From: Ruegeria haliotis
Lineage (GTDB): Bacteria > Pseudomonadota > Alphaproteobacteria > Rhodobacterales > Rhodobacteraceae
Assembly: GCF_013377785.1 (NCBI RefSeq)
Contig: NZ_JABXWT010000002.1
Span: forward strand, 459,143 to 523,142
Length of the DNA stretch: 64,000 nucleotides
Reading direction: 5' to 3'
Shown: positions 11,101 to 19,874 of the stretch, in pieces
Numbering within the stretch: the stretch's first letter is position 1
Layout of the letters: the number at the start of each line of letters is the position of its first letter
Translations under genes and position numbers: made by a program
Notes under the pieces: model-generated
Told to the model about the DNA's origin: nothing
Seen by the model: the letters and a program-made list of their open reading frames with translations, nothing else
Databases searched by the model: none

Positions 11101-11508
11101 GGGCCGGACATGGCCCCGCAGCAAGGGCCGCATGGCAAGGCTGGCCCGCATGTCGGACACCTGGGCAATCTGTTGCCCTGCCGCATCGCGGATACTGACA
11201 TCCGTTAGCCGCAGACGGGGTCGCCAGCCTTCGTGGATGATGAAACTGACATCGCCAAACCGGATTTGCAGTCCTCCCAGGCTCTGCTCAAGCCGGGCCT
11301 CGACCCGGTCGCGCAACCAGGCCGGGGCGTGCATTCGTTGACCGATAACCATGAAACCCGTGAAGAGCGCCAGAAAAACAAGCAGCAGCGCGCCCCGCAT
11401 GGCCCAGAGCCCAGCGGTGCGGCGGCGCGAGCGACGGCGCGGGGGTTTACCCGCTGTTCCCTCACCTTCTTGTTGCTGCTGAGCCAATTTGTTTTCCGCG
11501 CCTTTCAA
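8113..11508 (-). CDS. AsmA-like/DUF3971 envelope protein
   Basis: An 1131-residue protein with a basic N-terminus ([10 protein letters not shown], residues 21-30), one membrane anchor at about 38-56 ([17 protein letters not shown]), and a very long beta-rich periplasmic part typical of the AsmA/YhdP/TamB superfamily, thought to bridge inner and outer membranes for phospholipid transport. DUF3971-like sequence occupies the first two thirds; the C-terminal AsmA_2-like region ends in [25 protein letters not shown]. The frame opens at a TTG (11508); the first in-frame ATG (11400) would remove the basic N-terminus but keep the anchor, so the start is uncertain. It is divergent from bcp and runs into queA. 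Confidence 0.85.
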   Translation of the reverse strand: MKGAENKLAQQQQEGEGTAGKPPRRRSRRRTAGLWAMRGALLLVFLALFTGFMVIGQRMHAPAWLRDRVEARLEQSLGGLQIRFGDVSFIIHEGWRPRLRLTDVSIRDAAGQQIAQVSDMRASLAMRPLLRGHVRPKRIILRGAQISLTRDEDGALTLTVGADSAPVQEAPNLAQLIESSDQVFLSPALSALTSVELDAITLDFRDLRLGRSWILDGGHIQATRTASEVRLATGFSVLAGRDYASEIEANYTSVLGTPAARFGVTITDLPAEDIAGQSPALAWLQVLNAPISGALRGSIDDDGALGPLFATLNLAAGAVQPNPETRPIPFESARTYFTYDPVQQALDFNEVSVVSAWGSVQAGGKAFLNGVEDGVLESLAAQLRLTGINVNPANLFPEALELTQADLDFQMKFAPFRLHLGQMTVDDPDHRVRASGTLVGQPDGWAVDLDAHLDRMTSDQVLGYWPERLAPKPREWVTQNLYEGELSDMDFALRLRPGSKPDIYLDFGFDKAKVRFAKTLPPVEGAQGQASLINRRFTVTAQSGVVIADEGGAVDASGTSFIIPDTDIKKSAPAIARINAAGSVTAALSLLDRPPLELLTKAGLPVDLAEGVVGLSGTLSLPLKKGLQFEDTQFHFNGDLGNLKSDRLVPGFSVSADLLDLSGDQTGVQIQGQGLFGDVPIQALWRQPIDGKTAQRSELTGQIELSPRLMNEINAGLPQGMLTGQGTADIVLGIGAGEPPKLSASSDLVGVALAIPELGWSKSARTSGTLTAEATLGDQLRVDSLRLEAAGLRTLASISFRDGGDFDRVQFSSFDLGDWLAVPAELVGRGAAVPDIRVLGGVLNMGRATFGESSGAGGGSGAGPKLDVTLDRLQVTETIALTGFKGAFETTGGVNGAFTAQVNGSAAVRGQVTPRGKRSAVTLTSGNAGAVLRAAGVLTQARDGSLDLQLEPVTSPGNYDVILKILNTRITDAPAMAALLNAISLVGLIDEMAGQGIFFSTIDSRMRITPTEIKVLSGSAVGPSMGLSFDGTIDTVAGMLNLRGAISPIYLVNAIGSVFTRKGEGVIGFNYTLKGPLTNPKVSVNPLSGLAPLFLRNLLRAPAPTVSDGPNAQSQKPDEPKRTFGSPLSDR

Positions 11509-11567
11509 CCTGCCCGTGTCGCCCTATGATGTCGGGCAGCCCTTATAAACCTTTAGCGGAGTTTCCA

Positions 11568-12029
11568 ATGCCCGACGTTTCAGACATCGCCCCCGATTTC
11601 ACGCTGCCACGCGACGGCGGCGGCGAGGTGACATTATCGGACCTGCGCGGCGGCACCGTCGTTCTGTTCTTTTATCCCCGCGATGATACGCCGGGCTGCA
11701 CCAAGGAATCCATCGGTTTCTCGGAACAACTTCAAGCCTTTGCCGATGCAGACACTCAAGTTTTCGGCATCTCGCGGGATACTGTGGCCAAGCATGACAA
11801 ATTCGTTGCCAAACATGGACTGACAACGCCGTTGCTGTCGGATGAAGGATCGACCGTGTGTGAGGACTATGGCGTTTGGGTGGAAAAGAATATGTACGGT
11901 CGCAAGTCCATGGGGATCGAAAGGTCGACCTTTGTGATTGATGGCGAAGGCCGCATCGCGCGCGTCTGGCGTAAGGTCAAGGTGCCCGGACATGTAGACG
12001 AGGTATTGGAGGCTGTGAAGACCCTGTAA
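11568..12029 (+). CDS. bcp: Thioredoxin-dependent peroxiredoxin (Bcp/PrxQ type)
   Basis: Reduces hydroperoxides using thiol donors. The start is taken at the ATG giving MPDVSDIAPDFTLP, nine bases after a GCGGAG ribosome site; the frame is open 14 codons further upstream. The peroxidatic cysteine is C44 in PRDDTPGCTKES. In the classical GC-x4-C arrangement the resolving cysteine would be residue 49, but here it is isoleucine (TKESIGF). C98 (STVCEDYG) is the only other cysteine seen and could serve as an alternative resolving residue, as in some PrxQ proteins. At 153 residues the length is normal. It is followed by the DUF455 gene on the same strand. Confidence 0.93.
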   Translation: MPDVSDIAPDFTLPRDGGGEVTLSDLRGGTVVLFFYPRDDTPGCTKESIGFSEQLQAFADADTQVFGISRDTVAKHDKFVAKHGLTTPLLSDEGSTVCEDYGVWVEKNMYGRKSMGIERSTFVIDGEGRIARVWRKVKVPGHVDEVLEAVKTL

Positions 12030-12097
12030 CCTCCTCTCGACCTACGTCGCCATCCGGTTTATGTCCCGCCCTGACGTATGACAGGCGGAGCAAACCA

Positions 12098-12937
12098 GTG
12101 CCCAAAACACTGACCCAGATGGCGACCGAGGTTCTGACAACTGCAGACGGACAGGCAAAGACCGCCCTATCCAAGCAGCATGCCGCCGCATGGTTTGCCT
12201 CGCGCAAGGGCGAAGCCCCTGAAATCGAAGTTGGCACGGCGACGCCGCCCATGTCCCCCGCCCGACCGGAACAGCCGGAACTACTGTCCCCCCGCGACGT
12301 CCCGAAACGCCGACCCGGCACCGAGGCCGGGCGTATCGCGTTGCTGCATGCCGTCGCGCATATCGAGCTGAACGCCGTCGATCTGCATTGGGACATCATC
12401 GCGCGGTTCGGACATGTGCCCATGCCCATCGGGTTCTATGACGATTGGGTCAAATGCGCCGAAGAGGAATCCCGCCATTTCGAGATGGTTTGCGAGTGCC
12501 TGAAACAGATAGGCAGTTTCTATGGTGCCCTGCCCGCCCATGCCGGTATGTGGCGCGCCGCCGAAGACACTGCCGACGATCTGATGGGTCGCCTCGCCGT
12601 CGTGCCCATGGTGCTTGAGGCGCGCGGTCTGGACGTCACCCCCGGCATGATTGACATCTTCCGCAAAGCAAAGGCAGAAGACGCCATCGCAGCGCTCGAG
12701 ATCATTTACGCCGAAGAGGTCGGCCATGTGGCGTATGGATCAAAGTGGTTCCATTTCCTGTGCGGTCGCGAAAATGCCGATCCCAAGGATGTGTTCCACC
12801 AGCTTGTCCGCCACTATTTCCACGGCGTATTGAAGCCACCGTTCAACGAGGAAAAACGGGCCGAGGCAGGCCTGCCGCCCGACTTCTATTGGCCGTTAAC
12901 CGAGGATCTGCCAGCGCCGGGCGCAGCCTCGAAATGA
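12098..12937 (+). CDS. DUF455 ferritin-like protein
   Basis: A 279-residue member of the DUF455 family, predicted to fold as a ferritin-like four-helix bundle with a di-metal site. Candidate metal-binding segments are LLHAVAHIELNAVDLHWD, CAEEESRHFEMVC and IYAEEVGHVAYG, which give repeated E-x2-H type ligands. The function is not established. The GTG at 12098 is chosen because it follows GGCGGAG by eight bases and matches the usual MPKTL-like start; a nearby ATG at 12078 is out of frame. It lies 68 bases after bcp, so an oxidative-stress link is possible but is only inference. Confidence 0.85.
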   Translation: MPKTLTQMATEVLTTADGQAKTALSKQHAAAWFASRKGEAPEIEVGTATPPMSPARPEQPELLSPRDVPKRRPGTEAGRIALLHAVAHIELNAVDLHWDIIARFGHVPMPIGFYDDWVKCAEEESRHFEMVCECLKQIGSFYGALPAHAGMWRAAEDTADDLMGRLAVVPMVLEARGLDVTPGMIDIFRKAKAEDAIAALEIIYAEEVGHVAYGSKWFHFLCGRENADPKDVFHQLVRHYFHGVLKPPFNEEKRAEAGLPPDFYWPLTEDLPAPGAASK

Positions 12938-13112
12938 TCAATTTCGGGTGATTTCGGCAATTTCTCGCCGATAACATGCGGGAATTCTCTGGTCTTCGCT
13001 TCGAATTGGTCAACAAACTTGCCCGAACGCAAATGCCCCTTTATGCAATCGGCCCAAGGGGCGGCGATCCACTCACGACCGGTCCCGATCTTGGGGATGA
13101 GAGGGAAGACGC

Positions 13113-14438
13113 GTGAGAACACGTCTGGCAATAGAATTACACTCACTATTCGAACGGTTTTTTCCGGAACGCCGGTTGTTTCTGAAGTCCGACAACGACA
13201 CACGGTTCATCCGCCTCAGCTCGGAAACCCAGGTGGCTGCCGTCGCTGGTGTCGCGGTCATGGTTGGCTGGACGGCTATGGCAACCGCGATCTTGCTGAT
13301 GGACAGCATCGGGTCGGGCAATTTCAGGGAACAGGCCAAGCGCGATCAGGCCACCTATCAGGAACGTCTTAACATCCTGTCGGGCGAACGCGACATGCGC
13401 GCCCACGAAGCACTGGCAGCGCAAGATCGGTTCAACGCGGCGCTGGAACAGATTTCAGCCATGCAATCGGAACTGCTGGCCTCGGAAAACCGTCGCCGTG
13501 AACTGGAAACCGGGATCGAAGTGATCCAGACTACTCTGCGCGCCACCATGAAGCAGCGAGAATCGGTTCGAACCGAATTGGCTGAGCTGCAGCAAGAGAC
13601 CGGCGGCACGGACATATACATGGCCGCCGTCGCCAACCCCGCCCAGATGGAATTCATGACCGAAGCGCTGTCGCGCACGGCTGCGGAACGCGATCAGATC
13701 GCCTCGGATGCGCAGGACGCGTTGAGTCAGCGGGACGATCTTGAGCTGGAAATCCAGCTGATGCAGGAACGCAGCGACGAGATATTCCGCCAGTTGGAAG
13801 AAGCCATGGTGATCTCGGTCGAGCCGCTGGACAAGATGTTCCGCAAGGCTGGCATGCCCACTGATCGCATCATCGAAGAGGTCCGGCGCGGATATAGCGG
13901 TATGGGCGGTCCGTTGACCCCTTTAACGTTCAGCACACGCGGTGAGGAGCTGTCGGCAGACGAAGTCCGCGCAAACACATTGCTAAAGCAGATGGACCAG
14001 TTGAACCTGTATCGTATTGCGGCGGAAAAGGCCCCCTTCGCCAGCCCAGTACGCGCTGCGGTCCGCTTTACCAGCGGCTATGGCACCCGACGCGACCCGA
14101 AGACCGGTGGACGTCGCATGCATAACGGGACAGATTTTGCTGGCCCTCGCGGCACAGACATCTTTGCAACTGCCGATGGCGTTGTCTCCCATGCGGGCTG
14201 GCAATCCGGTTTTGGCAAGCTGGTCAAAGTCAAACACGCCTTCGGGATTGAGACACTTTATGCTCATAACAGCAAGATCAACGTGAAGGTCGGCCAAAGG
14301 GTCTCGCGCGGGGATCATATTGCTGATATGGGTACCACCGGACGGTCGACCGGCACACATCTGCACTATGAGGTGCGTGTGAACGGAAAACCTGTTAACC
14401 CAATGACTTACATCAAGGCTGCGAGAAATGTTTTCTAA
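13113..14438 (+). CDS. M23 family metallopeptidase (membrane-anchored, coiled coil)
   Basis: A 441-residue peptidoglycan endopeptidase-type protein. One membrane segment lies near residues 43-65, followed by a long coiled coil (about 70-250, rich in E, Q, R) and a C-terminal LytM domain (about 310-430). Zinc-ligand motifs are HNGTDFAGPRG (H-x3-D) and HLHYEVRVNG (H-x-H). The GTG start follows GAGGGAAG. The last eleven bases overlap the start of the bactofilin gene, so the two are translationally coupled; M23-bactofilin pairs are known to control cell shape in other proteobacteria. It could also act as a divisome activator-like (EnvC/NlpD) protein rather than an active hydrolase, but all metal ligands are present. 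Confidence 0.92.
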   Translation: MRTRLAIELHSLFERFFPERRLFLKSDNDTRFIRLSSETQVAAVAGVAVMVGWTAMATAILLMDSIGSGNFREQAKRDQATYQERLNILSGERDMRAHEALAAQDRFNAALEQISAMQSELLASENRRRELETGIEVIQTTLRATMKQRESVRTELAELQQETGGTDIYMAAVANPAQMEFMTEALSRTAAERDQIASDAQDALSQRDDLELEIQLMQERSDEIFRQLEEAMVISVEPLDKMFRKAGMPTDRIIEEVRRGYSGMGGPLTPLTFSTRGEELSADEVRANTLLKQMDQLNLYRIAAEKAPFASPVRAAVRFTSGYGTRRDPKTGGRRMHNGTDFAGPRGTDIFATADGVVSHAGWQSGFGKLVKVKHAFGIETLYAHNSKINVKVGQRVSRGDHIADMGTTGRSTGTHLHYEVRVNGKPVNPMTYIKAARNVF

Positions 14439-14928
14439 AAGCAAAATCAACGAGCCCGCATCCAAGGCACCTGAGGCGGCCAAACCTGCCGCTCCGGCGA
14501 CCCCAGCGGCCCCTGCCCCCGCCGAAACCAAGGCCAGCACGCCGCCCAAGCCCAAGCCGCCCGCGTCGGTTCTGTCCTCGGACCTGCACATCACCGGTAA
14601 CATCAAGACGACCGGTGACATTCAGGTCGAAGGCACTGTCGAAGGTGACATCCGCGCGCATTTGCTGACCATTGGCGAAACCGCCACCATCAAAGGTGAA
14701 GTCACCGCCGATGACGTGGTGATCAATGGCCGTATCGTGGGCCGTGTCCGGGGCCTCAAGGTCCGCCTGACCTCGACCGCGCGGGTCGAAGGCGACATCA
14801 TCCACAAGACCATCGCCATCGAAAGCGGTGCGCATTTCGAAGGCTCGGTCCAGCGTCAGGACGACCCCCTGAATCCGGGCCGCAGCGCGAAACCCGGTGC
14901 CAACCCGGCAGCGGAAGTTAAACAGTAA
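14428..14928 (+). CDS. Bactofilin (polymer-forming cytoskeletal protein)
   Basis: A 166-residue bactofilin. The N-terminal ~50 residues are alanine/proline/lysine-rich and disordered; residues ~50-150 form the right-handed beta-helix domain, visible as repeated valine/isoleucine-glycine turns (ITGNIKTTGDIQVEGTVEGD, GEVTADDVVINGRIVGRV). A short proline/alanine tail follows. The ATG lies inside the 3' end of the M23 gene. Bactofilins polymerise without nucleotide and recruit wall enzymes to defined sites, so the overlapping M23 peptidase is the obvious client. A T-rich hairpin terminates the unit. Confidence 0.93.
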   Translation: MFSKSKINEPASKAPEAAKPAAPATPAAPAPAETKASTPPKPKPPASVLSSDLHITGNIKTTGDIQVEGTVEGDIRAHLLTIGETATIKGEVTADDVVINGRIVGRVRGLKVRLTSTARVEGDIIHKTIAIESGAHFEGSVQRQDDPLNPGRSAKPGANPAAEVKQ

Positions 14929-14952
14929 CTTCGCCTGCCAGATGAATGCTTG

Positions 14953-14983
14953 GACGCCGTGGGTAATCCTGCGGCGTTTTTTA
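14953..14983 (+). terminator. Rho-independent terminator after bactofilin gene
   Basis: Stem ACGCCG/CGGCGT with a 12-base loop, running into six T residues, 25 bases after the bactofilin stop codon. Confidence 0.8.
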
Positions 14984-15057
14984 TTGGGCTTTCCATTCGC
15001 AATCGCCGCAAGACGATTTGAGTTCCAAGGTGGGATTGATCTGGATAAAGTCATCCC

Positions 15058-15867
15058 ATGCTGATTTTCTTCATAATTCTCTTATTGATCGCGGGCGTTG
15101 TGATCTTTCGCTTTTGGTCCAAGAGACAAGCGCGCGAGATGCTGCTTGCGACCGCACTAACGGACCCTCAACGCCGTATCATTGAAGCCGAGGTTCCGAT
15201 TATTCGACGTCTGCCACCAGAATTGCGCGAGCAGCTGGAGGGCAAGATGAACCTGTTTCTGGATCAGGTCAGGTTTTTTGGCTGCGATGGTCTGGACGTG
15301 ACAGAAGACATGCGGCTGTCGATTGCAGCGCAGGCCTGTCTTCTCGTCGCCAACAGCGACTTATGGTACGATAATCTGACGACCATCCTGATTTATCCCA
15401 ACGCCTTCAAATCCCGTCAGAGCAAGCACAGCGGATTTGTCGTGACCGAAAAGGAAATTGTGCGCACGGGAGAAAGTTGGGATCGCGGGCCAGTGATTTT
15501 GTCTTGGGCACACAGCAAACAAGGCGCGATGAATGACCGGGACGGACAAAACGTCGTGTTTCACGAGTTTGCCCACCAGATCGATGACTTGTCCGGTGGC
15601 ACCAATGGCGTTCCCGTCCTGAGCGCCGGGCAGAGCTTTGCCGAATGGGAGCACGTCTTTGTCACAGCGTACGACGCCCATGTTCAGGCCGTTGAAAACG
15701 GACAACATACTGTCATCGACCCCTATGGATCAGTGGGCCACGAAGAGTTTTTCGCTGTTGCGGTTGAGGTGTTCTTTGAAAGGCCCCGCGCTTTGAAGGA
15801 TGACGTTCCGGCGGTGTACGATCAGCTGGCCAAACTGTTTCACCTTGACCCCATAGCGTGGGCTTAA
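15058..15867 (+). CDS. mtfA: MtfA-type (M90) zinc-dependent peptidase
   Basis: A 269-residue protein with an N-terminal membrane segment (residues 2-19) and the M90 peptidase domain. The zinc motif is HEFAHQID (H169, E170, H173), followed by GHEEFFAVAVEVFFE, whose glutamates supply the third ligand. In E. coli MtfA binds the Mlc repressor and links to glucose uptake; whether an Mlc-like partner exists here is unknown. The membrane anchor at the N-terminus is common in alphaproteobacterial members. No same-strand neighbour is closely linked. Confidence 0.88.
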   Translation: MLIFFIILLLIAGVVIFRFWSKRQAREMLLATALTDPQRRIIEAEVPIIRRLPPELREQLEGKMNLFLDQVRFFGCDGLDVTEDMRLSIAAQACLLVANSDLWYDNLTTILIYPNAFKSRQSKHSGFVVTEKEIVRTGESWDRGPVILSWAHSKQGAMNDRDGQNVVFHEFAHQIDDLSGGTNGVPVLSAGQSFAEWEHVFVTAYDAHVQAVENGQHTVIDPYGSVGHEEFFAVAVEVFFERPRALKDDVPAVYDQLAKLFHLDPIAWA

Positions 15868-16016
15868 CGTTTCCAAGGCCGCCAGCCATGTCAGACCACC
15901 TTCGCCCAGCGGCCAAGGTGTTTAGTGTCAGGTGGGCTTTCTGCCCCATATTGCGCTTGCCTTCGCAACTATCTTTGCCGGTGACAAAAGATCGACAAAA
16001 ATCCCCGTTCCTGCTT

Positions 16017-16053
16017 AGTTTAACAAAAGGTATTTTTTGAATTACAGTTAAAC
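16017..16053. promoter_or_regulatory. Spaced inverted repeat upstream of the aquaporin gene
   Basis: Half sites GTTTAAC (16018-16024) and GTTAAAC (16047-16053) lie 22 bases apart in an AT-rich stretch that ends 24 bases before the aqpZ start codon. They could be an operator or part of the promoter. The left half contains TAGTTTA, but the spacing differs from the pdh/lpd palindromes, so I do not treat it as the same site. Confidence 0.4.
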
Positions 16054-16077
16054 CTATTGTTTTGCGGAGGAGTTTTC

Positions 16078-16767
16078 ATGTCATCAAAACTAATGGCGGA
16101 GTTTTTCGGCACCTTCTGGCTGGTCCTTGGTGGCTGTGGCAGCGCGGTGCTGGCGGCAGGTGTCGCCGATGTCGGCATCGGATGGCTGGGCGTGTCACTG
16201 GCCTTTGGTCTGACGGTTTTGACCATGGCTTTCGCAGTCGGCCATATCTCGGGCGGGCATTTCAATCCAGCCGTCAGCCTTGGTCTGATGATCGGCGGAC
16301 GCTTTCCGGCAAAGGATCTGCTGCCCTATTGGATCGCCCAGGTGATCGGCGCGATTGCGGCAGCAGCCGTTCTGTATCTGATCGTCAGCGGAGCGCCCGA
16401 CTTTACCGGCGTCGGCGGCTTTGCGTCGAATGGGTATGGCGAGGCGTCACCCGAAGGGTATTCGATGATGTCGGCACTGGTGATCGAGATCGTGATGACC
16501 GCCTTCTTCATCATAATCATCCTTGGTGCGACCTCTGATCGTGCGCCAGCGGGTTTCGCCCCGATCGCCATTGGTCTGGGTTTGACGTTGATCCATCTGA
16601 TATCGATTCCGGTGACCAACACATCTGTCAATCCGGCGCGCTCGACCGGTGTGGCCCTGTTCGCCGACGGCCCTGCCCTTGCCCAGCTTTGGCTATTCTG
16701 GGTCGCTCCGCTGGTCGGCGGTGCCATAGGGGCGTTGATCTGGAGAGCCATGGCGCCTGACGAATAG
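16078..16767 (+). CDS. aqpZ: Aquaporin (AqpZ-like)
   Basis: A 229-residue six-helix channel of the MIP family. Both pore motifs are intact: HFNPAVS (NPA at 63-65) and SVNPARSTG in the second half. The second half carries R of the selectivity filter directly after the NPA motif, and histidine-type water-channel residues rather than the longer loops of glycerol facilitators, so a water channel is favoured. The ATG at 16078 follows GGAGGAG; the frame is open seven codons upstream without a better ribosome site. A hairpin terminator follows. Confidence 0.95.
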   Translation: MSSKLMAEFFGTFWLVLGGCGSAVLAAGVADVGIGWLGVSLAFGLTVLTMAFAVGHISGGHFNPAVSLGLMIGGRFPAKDLLPYWIAQVIGAIAAAAVLYLIVSGAPDFTGVGGFASNGYGEASPEGYSMMSALVIEIVMTAFFIIIILGATSDRAPAGFAPIAIGLGLTLIHLISIPVTNTSVNPARSTGVALFADGPALAQLWLFWVAPLVGGAIGALIWRAMAPDE

Positions 16768-16776
16768 AAACTCGCC

Positions 16777-16806
16777 AAAGGTGCCACCGTCCAGGTGGCG
16801 CCTTTT
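16777..16806 (+). terminator. Terminator after aqpZ
   Basis: Stem of twelve pairs, AAAGGTGCCACC with GGTGGCGCCTTT (one G-T pair), five-base loop, ending in TTTT, ten bases after the aqpZ stop codon. Confidence 0.8.
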
Positions 16807-16970
16807 GATCCACGCGCACCCAGTTGGTTTGGCCGCGCGTCAGCTGCACCCTCAGCAATTTGAACTCTGCATGACACACATCGTGCAACTTTCCGACACT
16901 TGGAAACTGACCGGTTGAATTCCGCGAAAAAGCCGGGAAAATCCGGCCTCATGTGTGCGAGTAATAATTC

Positions 16971-18260
16971 ATGACATCTCGATCCGGTTTCAAACGACCC
17001 GCTTCGGCAATCCCGGCAACATCCGGCCTGATCGCCATGATCAGCATTCCGGTACTGCACTACCTTTGGCCGGACATGCCCAGCATCTCGGATCGAGATC
17101 AAACCGTGATGTTCGCCTTGTCAGTTTTCGGACTGCTGGCCTTGTCCGAGATATTCTTTGCCAAAATCCACAAAAAACCGGGCAGCGGACTAGTCTACAG
17201 ACCACAAAACTTTTTCGATCCTGTCTATATTCAGGACCTACAGATCAAGCTGGTCGGGCTGGCGACAAGTGCTGGCCTGCTGGCACTGTTTTATTGGTCT
17301 GCGGATTTATACCGGGGGGATTGGTATACACCGTTCTTCTCGCTGCTGGCAGACTATTGGGGGCTTATCCTCGCGCTTGTTCTAACGGTCGTAACTTCGG
17401 TGCATTTCATGATGCGCCACCCGCGCGACGGGATGTGGCATCTGGGCCGGGTCGTTCTAACCTTGGGCCGCCAGTCCATTCGTGCGCGCGGCCTTAAGGT
17501 CTATCTATTAGGCCTTGCCGTCAAAGGATATTTCCTGCCGCTGATGTTCTGCTATCTGGTCTATGACTGGGCGTTTTTTCAATCCAGATCGCTGTGGGCT
17601 GCGTCTGATTTCCCCGAGGTTTATGAATACCTCTTCAGGTTCTCGTTCTTTCTGGACCTGACCGTTGTGGTCATAGGCTATGCCACGGCCACGCGACTGC
17701 TGACATCACATATTCGGTGGACAGAAACGACAGTCAGCGGATGGATGGTCTGCCTCATCTGCTATGCGCCGTTCTGGCAGGTCTTGTCGCGAGACTACTT
17801 CAACTACGTTCAGGACGATTTCGCCTGGGGCGCGTGGCTATGGGACTATCCGGTTATCTACACGATCTGGGGCAGTACAATACTGTTCTTTCTGGGGATC
17901 TACTGCCTGACCGCCGCCCGTATGGGCCTGCGGTTTTCCAACCTCACCTATCGCGGTCTGGCCTGCGATTTCCCCTATAACATCAGCAAACACCCATCTT
18001 ACATCAGCAAGAACATAAGCTGGTGGCTGGTGTCCATTCCTTTCATCGCAGTGGATTTCTGGACCGGTGTTGCCAACTGCATCGCCTTACTGGGCGTGAA
18101 TTTCATCTATTTCATGCGCGCATGGCACGAGGAAAGATGCCTGTCACAGGCCCCTTCTTACCGAGCCTACAAACGTCACATAAACGAAAACGGCTGGCTT
18201 GCGCGTGTCAAAGGCCTCGTGTCCGGATCGGCGCCGCAGACCTCGAAAGAGATCAATTGA
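16971..18260 (+). CDS. Multi-pass membrane protein with ICMT/PEMT-like C-terminus
   Basis: A 429-residue integral membrane protein with roughly ten hydrophobic segments. Its C-terminal ~110 residues resemble the isoprenylcysteine/phospholipid methyltransferase superfamily: ISKHPSYISKNISWWL (the R/KHPxY cofactor motif) followed by FMRAWHEERCL and SYRAYKRHI (the E-E...Y motif). This predicts a SAM-dependent methyltransferase acting on a lipid or membrane-associated thiol. The N-terminal ~300 residues, including repeated aromatic WG/YW segments, are not assigned. The substrate is unknown. The ATG at 16971 has only a weak ribosome site. A methyltransferase role is inferred from motifs alone. Confidence 0.7.
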   Translation: MTSRSGFKRPASAIPATSGLIAMISIPVLHYLWPDMPSISDRDQTVMFALSVFGLLALSEIFFAKIHKKPGSGLVYRPQNFFDPVYIQDLQIKLVGLATSAGLLALFYWSADLYRGDWYTPFFSLLADYWGLILALVLTVVTSVHFMMRHPRDGMWHLGRVVLTLGRQSIRARGLKVYLLGLAVKGYFLPLMFCYLVYDWAFFQSRSLWAASDFPEVYEYLFRFSFFLDLTVVVIGYATATRLLTSHIRWTETTVSGWMVCLICYAPFWQVLSRDYFNYVQDDFAWGAWLWDYPVIYTIWGSTILFFLGIYCLTAARMGLRFSNLTYRGLACDFPYNISKHPSYISKNISWWLVSIPFIAVDFWTGVANCIALLGVNFIYFMRAWHEERCLSQAPSYRAYKRHINENGWLARVKGLVSGSAPQTSKEIN

Positions 18261-18432
18261 AACACACACCCTGACTGAGTTCCTGAACATCTGGTGATCG
18301 ACGCCTTCGTCGGGCCGGGTGTCGATCAAAAATATAATCCTGCCCTCTTTCCCATTTCTGTGGCTATCATTGCCCTTATCCGCGCTCAGCAGGGCAAATG
18401 CCCCTGAGCGATCATGTTACAGGGAGAGAAAA

Positions 18433-19275
18433 ATGCTGAAACTGGCAATCCCATTGGTACTCGGCTGCATGGCAACCGCAAGCTGGGCCGAGGACATATG
18501 GCTGACCATTCCACAACCGCCAGAAATGCCCGAGGCGACCTCCACCGGTCTGGCCGATGTCAACGGTATCAAGATGCACTACGCCACTTATGGCAAGGCA
18601 GATGACACTCCGATCCTGTTGATCCATGGCGGTTTGGCCCATGGTGACATCTGGGCAGCACAGGTGGCGGATCTGTCCAAGGATCACACAGTCATCGTGG
18701 CAGACACCCGCGGCCATGGACGGTCGTCGAATGATGGCAGCGACTACAGCTATGATCTGCTGGCACAGGACTATCTGGCCTTGCTGGATCTTCTTGAGGT
18801 CGATCAGGTGCATTTGGTGGGATGGTCGGACGGTGCCAATATCGGCTACACGATCTCAAGCTCGGCGCCTGACCGGCTGGCCAGTCACTTTGCACATGCC
18901 GGGAACGTCACACTTGATGGCATCGACCCTACGGTCGAGAACAACGAGGTGTTTGGCGCTTATGTTGGCATGATGGCCGAGGATTACAGCAAGATGTCGC
19001 CCGCGCCCGACGGGTTCGACGCCTTTCTAGGCGGGGTCGTAGCCATGTGGGGAACCGAAAAACCCGGAGGGATGGAGGCTCTGAAATCCATCACAGTTCC
19101 GACTTTGGTCGTGCAGAGCGAACGTGACGAAGCCATTCTGACCGATCATTCGAAGGCAATCGCGGATGCTATTCCGGAAGCCAATCTATTGATCCTTGAT
19201 GGTGTCAGCCATTTTGCGTCATTTCAAGAACCTGAAATGTACACACAGGCGATCCGCAGCTTTATCGACCAATAG
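18433..19275 (+). CDS. Exported alpha/beta hydrolase
   Basis: A 280-residue alpha/beta hydrolase with a signal peptide (residues 1-19, LAIPLVLGCMATASWA, cleavage likely before ED). The oxyanion motif is LIHGG (63-67), the nucleophile elbow GWSDG (S132), with a downstream acid in QSERDEAIL and histidine in DGVSHFASF. This places it in the esterase/lipase-like group; substrate not predictable. The ATG at 18433 follows AGGGAGAG; the frame is open 38 codons upstream, but that start would bury the signal peptide. Upstream 18261-18432 holds no gene I can support. Confidence 0.88.
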   Translation: MLKLAIPLVLGCMATASWAEDIWLTIPQPPEMPEATSTGLADVNGIKMHYATYGKADDTPILLIHGGLAHGDIWAAQVADLSKDHTVIVADTRGHGRSSNDGSDYSYDLLAQDYLALLDLLEVDQVHLVGWSDGANIGYTISSSAPDRLASHFAHAGNVTLDGIDPTVENNEVFGAYVGMMAEDYSKMSPAPDGFDAFLGGVVAMWGTEKPGGMEALKSITVPTLVVQSERDEAILTDHSKAIADAIPEANLLILDGVSHFASFQEPEMYTQAIRSFIDQ

Positions 19276-19316
19276 AGGGTGAACCCGGCGCCACGATCGG
19301 CGCCGGGTCACATGTC

Positions 19317-19874
19317 TTACTCGGTAACGGTGACTTTTTTCATCACGTCAGGCTGCCCAACAACGGCACCGTTCTGACCGGCGCCGAGCTTGATGGCATC
19401 GACAATATCCATCCCATCCGTGACCTGTCCAACAACCGTGTATTGGCCGTCCAGAAACGGACCAGGCTCGAACATGATGAAGAACTGCGAATTGGCGCTG
19501 TTCGGATCCTGCGACCGCGCCATGCCCACGACACCGCGATCAAAAGTGGTGTCCGAGAATTCCGCTGGCAAATCCGGACGCTGAGATCCGCCACGCCCGG
19601 CGCTGCGGATATCGAAGTTCTCGGCGCTCTGGTCACCGAACTCGACGTCTCCGGTCTGCGCCATGAAGCCTTCGATCACGCGGTGAAACACAACGCCGTC
19701 ATACTGACCTTCACTGGCCAGCGCCGCGATCTGCTCAACGTGCTTTGGGGCAACGTCATCGAACAGGTCGATGGTGATGGTGCCATTTGCGCCTTCGCCT
19801 TCAACCTCAATCTCCAGACCCGTGGCCAGCGCGGGGCTGGCCAGCAGGGCAAAAGCGGCGGCCAGCTTACGCAT
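19317..19874 (-). CDS. Exported cyclophilin-type peptidyl-prolyl isomerase
   Basis: A 185-residue cyclophilin with a signal peptide (MRKLAAAFALLASPALA), so a periplasmic PPIase. Active-site stretches are FHRVIEGFMAQTGD (arginine and phenylalanine of the catalytic site), RSQDPNSANSQFFI and DGQYTVVGQV. The start is the ATG at 19874, which overlaps the end of the upstream cyclophilin gene by eight bases; six upstream codons lack a ribosome site. It is the PpiA-like half of a periplasmic/cytoplasmic pair transcribed together. Confidence 0.93.
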   Translation of the reverse strand: MRKLAAAFALLASPALATGLEIEVEGEGANGTITIDLFDDVAPKHVEQIAALASEGQYDGVVFHRVIEGFMAQTGDVEFGDQSAENFDIRSAGRGGSQRPDLPAEFSDTTFDRGVVGMARSQDPNSANSQFFIMFEPGPFLDGQYTVVGQVTDGMDIVDAIKLGAGQNGAVVGQPDVMKKVTVTE

